In this document: positions 1-7,541 of the stretch, piece after piece
Layout of the letters: each line of letters starts with the position of its first letter
Numbering within the stretch: position 1 is the stretch's first letter
Assembly (NCBI GenBank): GCA_025356765.1
Contig: JANXRO010000213.1
Location: 1-22,581, forward strand
From: Hyphomicrobiales bacterium
Lineage (GTDB): Bacteria > Pseudomonadota > Alphaproteobacteria > Rhizobiales > Aestuariivirgaceae
Reading direction: 5' to 3'
Length of the DNA: 22,581 bases
The notes under the pieces: model-generated
Told to the model about the DNA's origin: nothing
Seen by the model: only the letters and a program-made list of their open reading frames with translations
Database searches by the model: none
Position numbers and translations under genes: made by a program

Positions 1-530
1 CAGGTGCGCCAACTGGCAGGCAAAGTGGGATCGGCGAAAAAGTCTTCCGTGTGTTCGCCGCGAAAATAATTGATTTGGCCAATTGCCCCATCAGAAATTA
101 ATTTGCGGGCAAACTGCGTTGCAGGTGTGCGCACGTAGTTAAAGCCCACCATATTGACAGCACCCGAAGCCTCTGCTGCTTTGGTCATAGCGCGAGCATC
201 AGCAAGTGAGGCGCCCAGCGGCTTTTCACAAAACACAGGTTTGCCCAAAGCAAATGCCGCTTCAGCAATTTCGCGATGGAACTCTTGTGGCGAAGCAATC
301 ACAACAGCTTCAACCTTTGGAGAACTTACCAACGTGCGCCAGTCATCAGTGCCCGCAGCAAAGCCATAGGCCTTACGATATTTATCTGCCGACATTGGCG
401 TGCTGGCACATATCATTTCTAAACGCGGACGAAGGGCTGTATCAAAAACGGTGGCCACCGCTGCCATAGCAACGGAATGGGCCTTGCCCATATAGCCACC
501 ACCAACAATTCCTATGCCAATTTCTGACAA
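1..530 (-). CDS. Gfo/Idh/MocA-family NAD(P)-dependent dehydrogenase (partial, 3' end off the window)
   Basis: Reading leftwards from 530, 176 codons are present before the window ends. The N-terminus has a Rossmann dinucleotide-binding motif, GIVGGGYMG at about residues 7-15, and the family signature CEKPLG at about 101-106, whose lysine is normally catalytic. The first codon is probably TTG at 530-528: GGAAAG lies 6 bases upstream, and no ATG occurs before the glycine-rich loop. The gene is divergent from iolD, with a LacI-type operator 26 bp ahead of its start, so it is probably part of the inositol regulon. It may oxidise myo-inositol, an inositol isomer or a related sugar at C2. The family covers many substrates, so I give no gene symbol. 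The family is secure; the substrate is inferred only from the neighbours. Confidence 0.85.
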   Translation of the reverse strand, partial: MSEIGIGIVGGGYMGKAHSVAMAAVATVFDTALRPRLEMICASTPMSADKYRKAYGFAAGTDDWRTLVSSPKVEAVVIASPQEFHREIAEAAFALGKPVFCEKPLGASLADARAMTKAAEASGAVNMVGFNYVRTPATQFARKLISDGAIGQINYFRGEHTEDFFADPTLPASWRT

Positions 531-555
531 TTTAATCTTTCCGTTTAAAAAATTA

Positions 556-571
556 TTGCAACCGGTTGCAA
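556..571. promoter_or_regulatory. LacI-type operator in the divergent dehydrogenase/iolD promoter region
   Basis: This is a perfect 16-bp palindrome, TTGCAACCGGTTGCAA, with the central CG and even dyad typical of LacI/GalR-family operators. It sits between two divergent inositol genes. A 15/16 copy lies at 5225-5240 beside the LacI-family gene, which makes that protein the likely ligand. The right half also matches a -35 element for iolD, so binding would block the promoter. Confidence 0.75.
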
Positions 572-594
572 ATGTAGTATCTTAACTTTTTATT
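566..594 (+). promoter_or_regulatory. Possible sigma-70 promoter for the iolDCBJ operon
   Basis: A TTGCAA hexamer (566-571) is separated by 17 bp from TTTATT (589-594); each matches its consensus at 4 of 6 positions. The -35 element overlaps the right half of the operator, as expected for a repressed promoter. The match is modest and was found by eye only. Confidence 0.35.
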
Positions 595-602
595 GCGCGC
601 AA
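593..602. promoter_or_regulatory. Second short palindrome, TTGCGCGCAA, between the divergent genes
   Basis: A perfect 10-bp palindrome whose outer TTGC/GCAA arms echo the LacI-type operator, centred 34 bp from that operator's centre. It may be a weak secondary site, or its minus-strand reading TTGCGC may be a -35 element for the dehydrogenase. Neither reading is proven. Confidence 0.3.
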
Positions 603-654
603 CAAAAGAAACGATTTTTTAGCGCCAATAAAAAAGATCTAAACAGGAAAACCA

Positions 655-2526
655 ATGAACGTTGATGTAACTACAGTGCGGTTAACCGTAGCGCAGGCTA
701 TCACGCGCTATCTTGCCAATCAGTATATTGAAATCGACGGCAGCGAGAAGCGACTATGCGGCGGTGGCTTTGGTATTTTCGGCCATGGCAATGTGCCTTG
801 TTTGGGTGAAGCCTTATATGGCTTACAGAAAGAATTGCCGCTTTATCGCGGCCAAAACGAACAGAGCATGGGGTTTGCGGACGCTGGCTATGCAAAATAT
901 CATAAACGTCGCCGTTTTATGTTTTGCACGGCAAGTGCGGGGCCAGGAACGGCAAACTTGTTAACTGCTGCTGCATTGGCCCACGCCAATCGATTGCCTG
1001 TTTTGCTTCTATGCGGAGACACGTTCCTCACCCGCTTGCCCGACCCTGTGCTGCAACAGCTAGAGCACTATGGCAACCCCACCTATGGAATCAGCGATGC
1101 ATTTCGGCCCGTGAGCCGTTTCTGGGACCGCATCACTCATCCGGCCCAAGTGATCAACTCACTTCCTGCTGCGATAGCAACAATGTTAGACCCTGCAGAT
1201 TGCGGTCCAGCCTTCATCGCACTTCCACAAGATTTGCAGGGTTGGGCCTATGATTATCCAACTTCATTCTTTGACAAACGTGTGCATCGTATTCGGCGGC
1301 AATCACCCGACCAAATGGAAGTGCAAGCCGCCGTACAATTGCTGAAATCAGCCAAGCGCCCAATGATCATTGCCGGTGGTGGCGTGCAATATTCAAGCGC
1401 CGTTGAAGAGTTAACGGCTTTTGCCGTGGCCCATCAAATCCCAGTGGTGGAAACCATTGCAGGAAGGGCAAATTTTCTTTCCGACCATCCTTTGAATATT
1501 GGGCCTGTGGGTGTGACTGGTTCTGATAGCGCCAACGCAATTGCTGAAAGGGCCGATGTGATATTGGCCGTCGGCACGCGGATGCAGGATTTCACGACAG
1601 GTTCTTGGACAGTCTTTGCGCATGACGCGCGAATCATTGGGCTTAATGCTGCACGCCACGATGCAGCGAAGCATTTTTCTGAAACTGTGGTGGGCGATGC
1701 GAAGCTTGGCATTTTGGAGATTGGCAAATTTCTGGCAGGCTATAAGGCTCCTGAAGATTGGACAACTTTTGCTCAGCACGAACGTTCGAAATGGAATTCC
1801 TATGTTGCGGAAAATGTGAAGCCAGGAAACCGCCCCAATTCTTATGCACAAGCAATTGGAGTGGTGAATGCGCTTTGCGATAAGCGCGACCGCATTGTTG
1901 CAGCGGCAGGTGGCCTGCCTGCAGAAGTAACCGCCAACTGGCGCACACTTGATACTGGCACTGTTGATGTTGAGTTTGGATTTTCATGCATGGGCTATGA
2001 AATTGCTGGCGGCTGGGGTGCGCGCATAGCCCAATCAGAAGATGAACCAGATCGCGACACAATTGTGTTTGTGGGTGACGGTTCGTATCTTTTGATGAAC
2101 TCTGATATCTATTCCGCAGCGCTCACCCGCAAGAAGCTGATTATTCTCGTGCTCGACAACGGCGGTTTTGCCGTCATCAACAAGTTGCAGAACAATACGG
2201 GCAATGAAAGTTTTAATAACTTGATCGCAGATTGCCCGACAGTGCCAGAGCCCTTCACTGTGGATTTTGTGGCCCACGCTGGATCAATGGGCGCTGTTAC
2301 TGAAACTGTTTCAAACCCTGCCGAACTGGGTGAAGCTTTCAAACGTGCCAAAGCTAGCGCAAGCACTTGTGTGATTGTGATGAAAGTCGATGCGTATGAA
2401 GGCTGGACAACCGCTGGCCACACATGGTGGGAAGTTGGCACGCCTGAAGTCTCCACGAGTAAAAAAGTTTTTGACGCCCATGTAGATTGGGAAGCATCGC
2501 GCGCAAAACAGCGCAGAGGTATCTAA
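655..2526 (+). CDS. iolD: 3D-(3,5/4)-trihydroxycyclohexane-1,2-dione hydrolase
   Basis: This thiamine-diphosphate enzyme opens the inositol-derived ring to give 5-deoxy-D-glucuronate. At 623 residues it is close to characterised IolD proteins (about 640). The three-domain ThDP fold is visible. The N-terminal PYR domain contains IFGHGNV at about 41-47 and a glutamate at about 69 (RGQNEQSMGF) in the position that activates the cofactor. A central domain follows, with AGGGVQYS. The C-terminal PP domain has the cofactor motif GDGSYLLMNSD at about 474-484, closing with DNGG near 501-504. AGGA lies just before the ATG. The ring-hydrolase assignment rather than acetolactate synthase rests on its overall resemblance to IolD and on the iolC, iolB and iolJ genes directly downstream. 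It is the first gene of the operon; the next start is 5 bp after its stop. Confidence 0.95.
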   Translation: MNVDVTTVRLTVAQAITRYLANQYIEIDGSEKRLCGGGFGIFGHGNVPCLGEALYGLQKELPLYRGQNEQSMGFADAGYAKYHKRRRFMFCTASAGPGTANLLTAAALAHANRLPVLLLCGDTFLTRLPDPVLQQLEHYGNPTYGISDAFRPVSRFWDRITHPAQVINSLPAAIATMLDPADCGPAFIALPQDLQGWAYDYPTSFFDKRVHRIRRQSPDQMEVQAAVQLLKSAKRPMIIAGGGVQYSSAVEELTAFAVAHQIPVVETIAGRANFLSDHPLNIGPVGVTGSDSANAIAERADVILAVGTRMQDFTTGSWTVFAHDARIIGLNAARHDAAKHFSETVVGDAKLGILEIGKFLAGYKAPEDWTTFAQHERSKWNSYVAENVKPGNRPNSYAQAIGVVNALCDKRDRIVAAAGGLPAEVTANWRTLDTGTVDVEFGFSCMGYEIAGGWGARIAQSEDEPDRDTIVFVGDGSYLLMNSDIYSAALTRKKLIILVLDNGGFAVINKLQNNTGNESFNNLIADCPTVPEPFTVDFVAHAGSMGAVTETVSNPAELGEAFKRAKASASTCVIVMKVDAYEGWTTAGHTWWEVGTPEVSTSKKVFDAHVDWEASRAKQRRGI

Positions 2527-2531
2527 TTTCG

Positions 2532-3518
2532 ATGTTTGCCACGCTCACGAAAAATTTGTCTCGCAGGAATTTCTTAGTGATGGGGCGCGCTGGGCTTGAT
2601 CTATATCCAGACCCGCCGGGTACCAGCATTGAAAATGCAACGCGCTTTGTCTCAGCGCTTGGTGGATCGTCAGCAAACATTGCTGCTGCCCTCACAAGGC
2701 AAGGAATGCAGGCTTCTCTCGTCACACGCGTTTCTGAAGATGCTGTGGGACGCTTTTGTCTCAATCAACTCGACATTTATGGCATTGATAGAACCCATGT
2801 GAAATCCATCGGAGGCGAATGGAGAAATTCGTTGGCACTTGCTGAAACGCGTGTCGAAAATCACCAATCCATAATCTATCGCAATGGCGCAGCTGATTTC
2901 CAGATGGACATAGCAGATGTGGAAGCCATAGACTTTCGTCGTTACGGTGCCTTAATTTCGACTGGAACTGTGCTGGCGGCCGAACCTTCTCGCAGCGCTG
3001 CCTTCCACGCTTTTGAATTGGCGCGCAAGACCGATGTGCCACTGGTGTTCGACGTTGATTATCGGCCATACAGCTGGCCCACTGCACGAATTGCAGCAGA
3101 CACATATTCACGTGCCGCCACGTTATGCGACATCATCATTGGCAATGAAGAAGAGTTTGGCTTTATGGCGGGAAACCAAGCCGAAGGATTGGCAAAAGCG
3201 AGAAGCCTGATGAACGCCCACGCACAGATTATTGTTTATAAGATGGGAGCCAAGGGCGCTATCACAATTACGCGCGAGGGTGAATTTCAAACAGGTATTT
3301 ATAAAACAAGCGCATTAAAACCCACTGGCGCCGGAGACAGCTTCATGGGCGGCTTTCTCGCTGGCTTGGCCAACGGCCATTCGCTGCGCGATGCAGTTTT
3401 ACGCGGCTCTGCTTCAGCGGCCATCGTCGTATCAAAAGTCGGCTGTGCCCCTGCGATGCCAACCACTGCCGAGCTTGAAACATTCTTGGCCGCGCAAACA
3501 GAACCAGCTCTAAACTGA
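2532..3518 (+). CDS. iolC: 5-dehydro-2-deoxygluconokinase (PfkB family)
   Basis: This kinase phosphorylates 2-deoxy-5-keto-gluconate in myo-inositol breakdown. It has the PfkB/ribokinase features: an N-terminal substrate loop, LGGSSANIAAAL, and the C-terminal ATP/anion-hole motif PTGAGDSFMGGFLAG, with the catalytic base at about Asp269. The reading frame is open back to 2487, but the ATG at 2532 is preferred: it follows the iolD stop by 5 bp, has AGAGGT upstream, and gives 328 residues, like single-domain IolC of Bacillus. Many alphaproteobacterial IolC proteins carry a C-terminal DUF2090 aldolase-like domain. This one ends right after the kinase domain, and the aldolase is a separate gene (iolJ) at the end of the operon. 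Confidence 0.93.
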   Translation: MFATLTKNLSRRNFLVMGRAGLDLYPDPPGTSIENATRFVSALGGSSANIAAALTRQGMQASLVTRVSEDAVGRFCLNQLDIYGIDRTHVKSIGGEWRNSLALAETRVENHQSIIYRNGAADFQMDIADVEAIDFRRYGALISTGTVLAAEPSRSAAFHAFELARKTDVPLVFDVDYRPYSWPTARIAADTYSRAATLCDIIIGNEEEFGFMAGNQAEGLAKARSLMNAHAQIIVYKMGAKGAITITREGEFQTGIYKTSALKPTGAGDSFMGGFLAGLANGHSLRDAVLRGSASAAIVVSKVGCAPAMPTTAELETFLAAQTEPALN

Positions 3519-3530
3519 GGACATTTTTGC

Positions 3531-4373
3531 ATGCATATTCCACCACACGATAATCAAAACCGCGCCATCGTCGATGTGAATAATCCTGTTGTGCCGCTTA
3601 ACTATTTTAATATTGTCAAACTTAAGCAAGGTGAAGTTTTCGACTATCACATTGGGGGATATGAAACCTGCGTGGTTCCTGCCACTGGAACAATCGACGT
3701 TGAGGTTGCGGGCGAGACCTACAAAGATATCGGCAATCGCGTTATTGATGTGTGGGATGGCGAGCCTGAGGGTGTTTATGTGCCAACTGGTGCCGGTGTG
3801 CGCATAACGTGCAGAACCAACAATGCAGAAGTGTTCATCGCAGGCGCAAAGTTTGATCACGTGTTGAAGCCCTTCGCGGTGCGCGCTGGTGATCTCGACA
3901 AGATTCAATATGGTTCTGACGAGACCAAGACACACCGTAAAATCAAACATATTTTGGGGGCGAGTTACCACGATCGCGTGGGCCGACTTCTGGTGAGTGA
4001 ACTTTACACAGTGGGGGCCGGTGGCTGGTCTGGTTTTCCAAGCCACAAACACGACACGGATAGATTGCCCGACGAAACCCGCCACGATGAGACATACAAC
4101 TTCCGCTTCAAGCCAAATTATGGTTCTGGCCTGCAAATGTTGCAACGGGAAGATAATAAACCTGGTGAAGCTTATCATATTATGGATGGCTCCACGATTT
4201 TACTCGATAAGGGTTATCATCCTTGCTGCGCATTGCCGGGTTATGAAATGTATTATTTCACTATTTTGGCGGGACTTAGCCAGCGCAGCCTGAAGCAATA
4301 TTTCCAACCCACGCATGCAGAGCAGCTAAAAACCATTCCCGGCATTATGGACATGGTGGCAAAGTTCAAATGA
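3531..4373 (+). CDS. iolB: 5-deoxy-glucuronate isomerase
   Basis: This is a 280-residue IolB/KduI-type bicupin isomerase that converts 5-deoxy-D-glucuronate to 2-deoxy-5-keto-D-gluconate, the substrate of IolC. The metal-site stretch is clear: FPSHKHD is followed closely by PDETRHDETYNFRF, giving the clustered His and Glu ligands of the second cupin half. Its length matches the characterised family (about 270). A GAGG ribosome site overlaps the end of iolC. The stop overlaps the next start (ATGA at 4370-4373), which implies translational coupling to iolJ. Confidence 0.94.
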   Translation: MHIPPHDNQNRAIVDVNNPVVPLNYFNIVKLKQGEVFDYHIGGYETCVVPATGTIDVEVAGETYKDIGNRVIDVWDGEPEGVYVPTGAGVRITCRTNNAEVFIAGAKFDHVLKPFAVRAGDLDKIQYGSDETKTHRKIKHILGASYHDRVGRLLVSELYTVGAGGWSGFPSHKHDTDRLPDETRHDETYNFRFKPNYGSGLQMLQREDNKPGEAYHIMDGSTILLDKGYHPCCALPGYEMYYFTILAGLSQRSLKQYFQPTHAEQLKTIPGIMDMVAKFK

Positions 4374-5209
4374 GTTTGGTGACGCTTGAGCAAGTTTTGC
4401 AGCCAGCCTTGAAAAACGGTTATGCCGTGGCTGGTGTTGTGTGCCTTGGTTGGGAAGATACACATGCCTTTGTTGCCGCGGCTGAATTGGAACGGGCCCC
4501 CATTATTTTACAGGCAGGACCGGGTGCACGCGAGCACACACCACTTCCGATTTTTGCAAAAATGTTCAGGCATCTCGCTGAACATGCATCTGTGCCCGTG
4601 GTCGCTCATCTTGACCATGGTTATTCAATGGAAGAATGCAGGCAAGCTATTGCCGAAGGTTTTACATCGGTGATGTTTGATGGTTCAAAAAAACCATTGC
4701 GCGAAAACATTGATGAAACTTCGGCCATCGCAGAAATGGCGCATCAAGCGGGCGTTTCCTGTGAAGGAGAAATTGGGTTTGTTGGCTATGCTGGTGGTGC
4801 CGCATCCGCCGGAACAGACCCAGATGAGGCCGCGCAATTTGCTAAAGTTACAGGCGTTGACGCCATGGCAATTTCCGTTGGCAATGTTCATTTGCAACAA
4901 AACAAAGAGGGCAAGTTAGATGAGGCCCGCATTTCTGCAATTGCCGCTGTCACCAATGTACCGCTCGTCATCCACGGTGGGTCGGGCGTTCCTGCTCACC
5001 AACGTTTGGTGCTGGCAACGCAATCGAACATTTGTAAATTCAACATCGGCACAGAATTGCGCATGGCCTTTGGTGCGGCTTTGCGCAAGGCGGTAGAAAG
5101 AGACCCAAGCCGATTTGATCGGATTGCCATTCTGAAAGATACCCACGCCCCGGTTGTGGAGGCCGCACGATTGGTTCTGCGCGGCTTAGGATGTTCTGGT
5201 AGGGTCTGA
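4370..5209 (+). CDS. iolJ: Class II aldolase, 6-phospho-5-dehydro-2-deoxy-D-gluconate aldolase type
   Basis: This zinc-dependent class II aldolase of the FBA/GatY/IolJ family has 279 residues. In this pathway it would cleave phosphorylated 2-deoxy-5-keto-gluconate to dihydroxyacetone phosphate and malonate semialdehyde. Visible active-site elements are AHLDHGYS (catalytic Asp82, zinc ligand His83), CEGEIGFVG around Glu132-Glu134, GNVHLQQ with His174, IHGGSGVP with zinc ligand His202, and the phosphate-binding FNIGTELR near 224-231. The HLQQNKEGKLD stretch differs from the HGxY form common in true fructose-bisphosphate aldolases, which supports a non-FBA substrate. It is the last operon gene, coupled to iolB by a 4-bp overlap. 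The IolJ role comes mainly from operon context. Confidence 0.85.
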   Translation: MSLVTLEQVLQPALKNGYAVAGVVCLGWEDTHAFVAAAELERAPIILQAGPGAREHTPLPIFAKMFRHLAEHASVPVVAHLDHGYSMEECRQAIAEGFTSVMFDGSKKPLRENIDETSAIAEMAHQAGVSCEGEIGFVGYAGGAASAGTDPDEAAQFAKVTGVDAMAISVGNVHLQQNKEGKLDEARISAIAAVTNVPLVIHGGSGVPAHQRLVLATQSNICKFNIGTELRMAFGAALRKAVERDPSRFDRIAILKDTHAPVVEAARLVLRGLGCSGRV

Positions 5210-5224
5210 TTTTAGGAAAATGCA

Positions 5225-5240
5225 TTGCAACCGATTGCAA
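5225..5240. promoter_or_regulatory. Second LacI-type operator, between convergent gene ends
   Basis: TTGCAACCGATTGCAA matches the operator at 556-571 at 15 of 16 positions. It lies 16 bp after the iolJ stop and 24 bp before the 3' end of the repressor gene, with no start codon nearby. It can be drawn as a 6-bp hairpin, but no T tract follows, so a terminator role is unlikely. An auxiliary site for DNA looping with the distal operator, or a transcription roadblock, fits better. Confidence 0.65.
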
Positions 5241-5263
5241 AGACAGTAAGCCTTTGAAGCAAT

Positions 5264-6262
5264 TTATTGTTTTGGGCGCAGACTTCCGCGTTCGACAATT
5301 GCACAGGCAAACAATCGTGACTCAATAACGCGATCAGGATTTTCAACCAAATCAATAATAAGTTCAATAGAGCTTTGAATGATATCGCGAAAAGGCTGAC
5401 GGATTGTTGTCAGATTATAAGCGCTCCACCCTGCAATGCTGATATCGTCGACGCCAAGAAAACCAATGTCTTGTGGAATTTGCATTCCCTGCTCACGCAC
5501 AAAATCCATTGCGCCCATGCAAATTAAATCATCGCCACAAAACACTGCCTGCACACCAAGAACTGCGCGAAGTTTTTGCATGGCATCGCGCCCCGCCTCA
5601 TAACTATAATCGGCCGCATAGCAGATTCGTGCAATTTTTAAGCCTAAGCTTTTTGCCCGACGTTTGAAGCCATTCATGCGGTCTTGGGTTGAAGTCGCGG
5701 ACTCCGGCCCACCGATTACACCCACAAGTGTATAGCCCCGTTCAAAAAGTGTTTCTGCCGCGAGTGCGCCACACCGAACGTTATCAATTCCAATAATATG
5801 TACTTCATTGGCGCTGTGATGCTTGCCAAACGAATGGACCACCGGAATTCCGGCCTTTCGAAACGAGCCCGCAAAATCTGGTGGCAGAGTCGAAGTTGCT
5901 ATAATCACACCGTCGACACTGTATTGTCGCAACAGCTGCATCGATTTTTCTGGATTTGTCTCATGTGTAAGGTTGACCAACAAAGGTCTAAATCCGCGCG
6001 CTTGCAATTCTACTGTGAAGTGGTCAAAAATTTCCAGAAATGCTGGATTTTGGAAATTATTGGCCACAAGACCAATAAGCTTTGTTCGTTTGGTCGTAAG
6101 GCTGCGAGCAATCATCGAAGGCCTGTATCCCAATTCGCGCGCCGATTTTTCGACTTTAGCGCGGGTTTTAGCTGATACGCTTGCTCCATCTGTGAACGTG
6201 CGCGAAACCGCAGACCGCGACACACCTGCCTTTAGAGCCACGTCTGTGATTGTCACCGCCAC
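5264..6262 (-). CDS. LacI/GalR-family transcriptional repressor, likely regulator of the inositol genes
   Basis: An N-terminal LacI-type helix-turn-helix (TITDVALKAGVSRSAVSRTF) and hinge region (SMIARSLTTKRT) are followed by a periplasmic-binding-protein-like effector domain with the usual LIGLVANNFQNP entry, GVIGGPES and FLGVDDISIAGW motifs. I chose the GTG at 6262 because GGAG lies 6 bases upstream and the protein then begins VAVTITDVA, typical for the family. ATGs at 6277 and 6301 would add 5 or 13 residues but have poor ribosome sites. The gene converges on the iol operon. Two matching LacI-type operators, one by each end of the operon, suggest this protein controls it. The inducer, probably an inositol intermediate, cannot be read from sequence. 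Confidence 0.88.
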   Translation of the reverse strand: MAVTITDVALKAGVSRSAVSRTFTDGASVSAKTRAKVEKSARELGYRPSMIARSLTTKRTKLIGLVANNFQNPAFLEIFDHFTVELQARGFRPLLVNLTHETNPEKSMQLLRQYSVDGVIIATSTLPPDFAGSFRKAGIPVVHSFGKHHSANEVHIIGIDNVRCGALAAETLFERGYTLVGVIGGPESATSTQDRMNGFKRRAKSLGLKIARICYAADYSYEAGRDAMQKLRAVLGVQAVFCGDDLICMGAMDFVREQGMQIPQDIGFLGVDDISIAGWSAYNLTTIRQPFRDIIQSSIELIIDLVENPDRVIESRLFACAIVERGSLRPKQ

Positions 6263-6329
6263 AAGATTCTCCACCATCCAACTGTCATGCCAATCATACA
6301 CAATGCCCGGGCAAACAGCTCGAGATTTT

Positions 6330-6350
6330 CAAAAAGCGTGGAACTTTTTG
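6330..6350. repeat. Small inverted repeat upstream of the repressor gene
   Basis: CAAAAAG and CTTTTTG are perfect 7-bp arms with a 7-bp spacer, in the 250-bp divergent region between the LacI-family gene and the metallopeptidase gene. It does not resemble the iol operator. It could be an unrelated binding site or chance. Confidence 0.25.
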
Positions 6351-6449
6351 GGTTTGGGTAACTTAGTCTCCATTCAGCCGTGCTCATCTGGCTTTTCTTT
6401 TGGGCTGAGAGAGTTGCTCGGTCTTTGAAAAGGCGCATAGTCTATTCAA

Positions 6450-6494
6450 GAAACGAATTGAAAAAATAACGAGCGGCCAAGTTCCATTCGTTTC
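6450..6494. repeat. Spaced 9-bp inverted repeat upstream of the metallopeptidase gene
   Basis: GAAACGAAT (6450-6458) and its exact complement ATTCGTTTC (6486-6494) flank 27 bp. The second arm ends just before the GAGGA ribosome site (6498-6502) of the gene starting at 6513. The two arms could be paired binding sites for a regulator, or fold the 5' leader. Confidence 0.35.
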
Positions 6495-6512
6495 AATGAG
6501 GAATTATATATT

Positions 6513-7538
6513 ATGCGCCGCTATTTTTGCCCGCAATGCCAAAGTGAAGTTTATTTCGACAACACTGCATGCGTTTCCTGTAAAAGTTCTTTGGGTTATT
6601 CGAGTTCGACAGACTCTTTTCGCGCCTTGTCGACACTTGTTCCTTTGCAACATGGTTCAGAAAACATTTGCGCAAACCACGATTTGATTGGCTGTAATTG
6701 GATTGTCGAACACACCGAGACTTCACATTTCTGCAGCAGTTGCCAACACACGTTAGTTATCCCTGATCTCTCCACAACCCCGAATGTTGAACGCTGGGCG
6801 CGGCTTGAGCGGGCAAAGCGGATGCTGTTTTACGGGCTGTTGAAATTTCAATTGCCCCTTGAACTGGATAAAAACACCTTGAACGGCAGGCTTCAATTTG
6901 AGTTTAAATCAGATCTTTTGTCTTTTGTGGGCCAAGAGGCCAAGACAATCACTGGCCACAAGAATGGTGTGATTACAATTAATATCAAAGAAGCCGATGA
7001 TGATGTGCGCGAGCAACAGCGTGTTCAAATGGGTGAGCCTTATCGTACTTTGATTGGGCACTTGCGCCATGAGATTGGTCATTATTATTGGGATAGACTG
7101 GTTGCGAACACCGAGCGCCTCGATCAATTTCGCGCCATGTTCGGTGATGAGCGCATTGACTATGCGCAGGCATTGCAGCGTCATTACCAATTCGGTGAAC
7201 CACAGGGTTGGGAAATGCGTTACGTCAGCGCTTATGCCAGTTCTCACCCATGGGAAGATTTCGCTGAGACTTGGGCACATTATTTTCATATCGTTGATGG
7301 ATTGGAAACGGCACAAAGTTATCAGATCAAAAGCGCTGATGTTTCTGGTGGTGTCTACAAAAGCTCATATGAAGAAAAAGATTTCAGCACCTTAATAAGT
7401 GCATGGGTGCCACTGACAATTGCGATGAACGCGATGAACCGCTCAATTGGAAATAGTGATTTCTATCCCTTTGTATTGTCTAATGCGATCTCAGAAAAAC
7501 TGCACTTCGTGCACAATTTTATCCACCATTTTGAATGA
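6513..7538 (+). CDS. Zinc-ribbon putative zinc metallopeptidase (Peptidase_Mx / COG4307 type)
   Basis: A 341-residue cytoplasmic protein without signal peptide. The N-terminus has cysteine pairs suited to zinc ribbons: C6/C9 with C20/C23, then C53, C61, C74 and C77. The body carries a zincin motif, HEIGH at 186-190, with a probable third ligand glutamate near 248-252 in HPWEDFAETWAHY. This combination matches the family described as zinc-ribbon plus putative zinc-binding metallopeptidase. The start has GAGGA 10 bases upstream. It converges tail-to-tail with the transglutaminase gene, with only 3 bp between stop codons. Related genes are, to my recollection, often found with alpha-E/ATP-grasp/transglutaminase clusters, so I infer it acts on the product of the neighbouring operon. 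No substrate is known to me. Confidence 0.85.
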   Translation: MRRYFCPQCQSEVYFDNTACVSCKSSLGYSSSTDSFRALSTLVPLQHGSENICANHDLIGCNWIVEHTETSHFCSSCQHTLVIPDLSTTPNVERWARLERAKRMLFYGLLKFQLPLELDKNTLNGRLQFEFKSDLLSFVGQEAKTITGHKNGVITINIKEADDDVREQQRVQMGEPYRTLIGHLRHEIGHYYWDRLVANTERLDQFRAMFGDERIDYAQALQRHYQFGEPQGWEMRYVSAYASSHPWEDFAETWAHYFHIVDGLETAQSYQIKSADVSGGVYKSSYEEKDFSTLISAWVPLTIAMNAMNRSIGNSDFYPFVLSNAISEKLHFVHNFIHHFE

Positions 7539-7541
7539 TGA

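Noticed and set aside
154..469. Plus-strand open frames of 71 and 87 residues
   Set aside because: They lie antisense to the clearly homologous dehydrogenase gene and show no family features.
1411..1851. Minus-strand open frame of 146 residues inside iolD
   Set aside because: Antisense shadow of a strongly conserved enzyme gene, with unlikely composition and no ribosome site.
2487..2531. Upstream extension of iolC overlapping iolD
   Set aside because: The extra 15 residues overlap the iolD C-terminus; the ATG at 2532 has a ribosome site and a normal family N-terminus.
3510..4178. Minus-strand open frame of 222 residues across iolB
   Set aside because: Long but antisense to iolB, whose cupin motifs are intact; no recognisable domain.
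5225..5240. Operator palindrome read as an intrinsic terminator of the iol operon
   Set aside because: 6-bp AT-rich stem with no following T tract, and near identity with the promoter operator.
6389..6406. Sigma-54-like sequence upstream of the metallopeptidase gene
   Set aside because: The -24 TGGC is present but the invariant GC of the -12 element is GG, and the flanking consensus is poor.
7501..7520. Hairpin TGCAC-TTC-GTGCA followed by AATTTT as a terminator of the metallopeptidase gene
   Set aside because: It lies inside the coding sequence, the stem is only 5 bp with a 3-base loop, and the T run is short.
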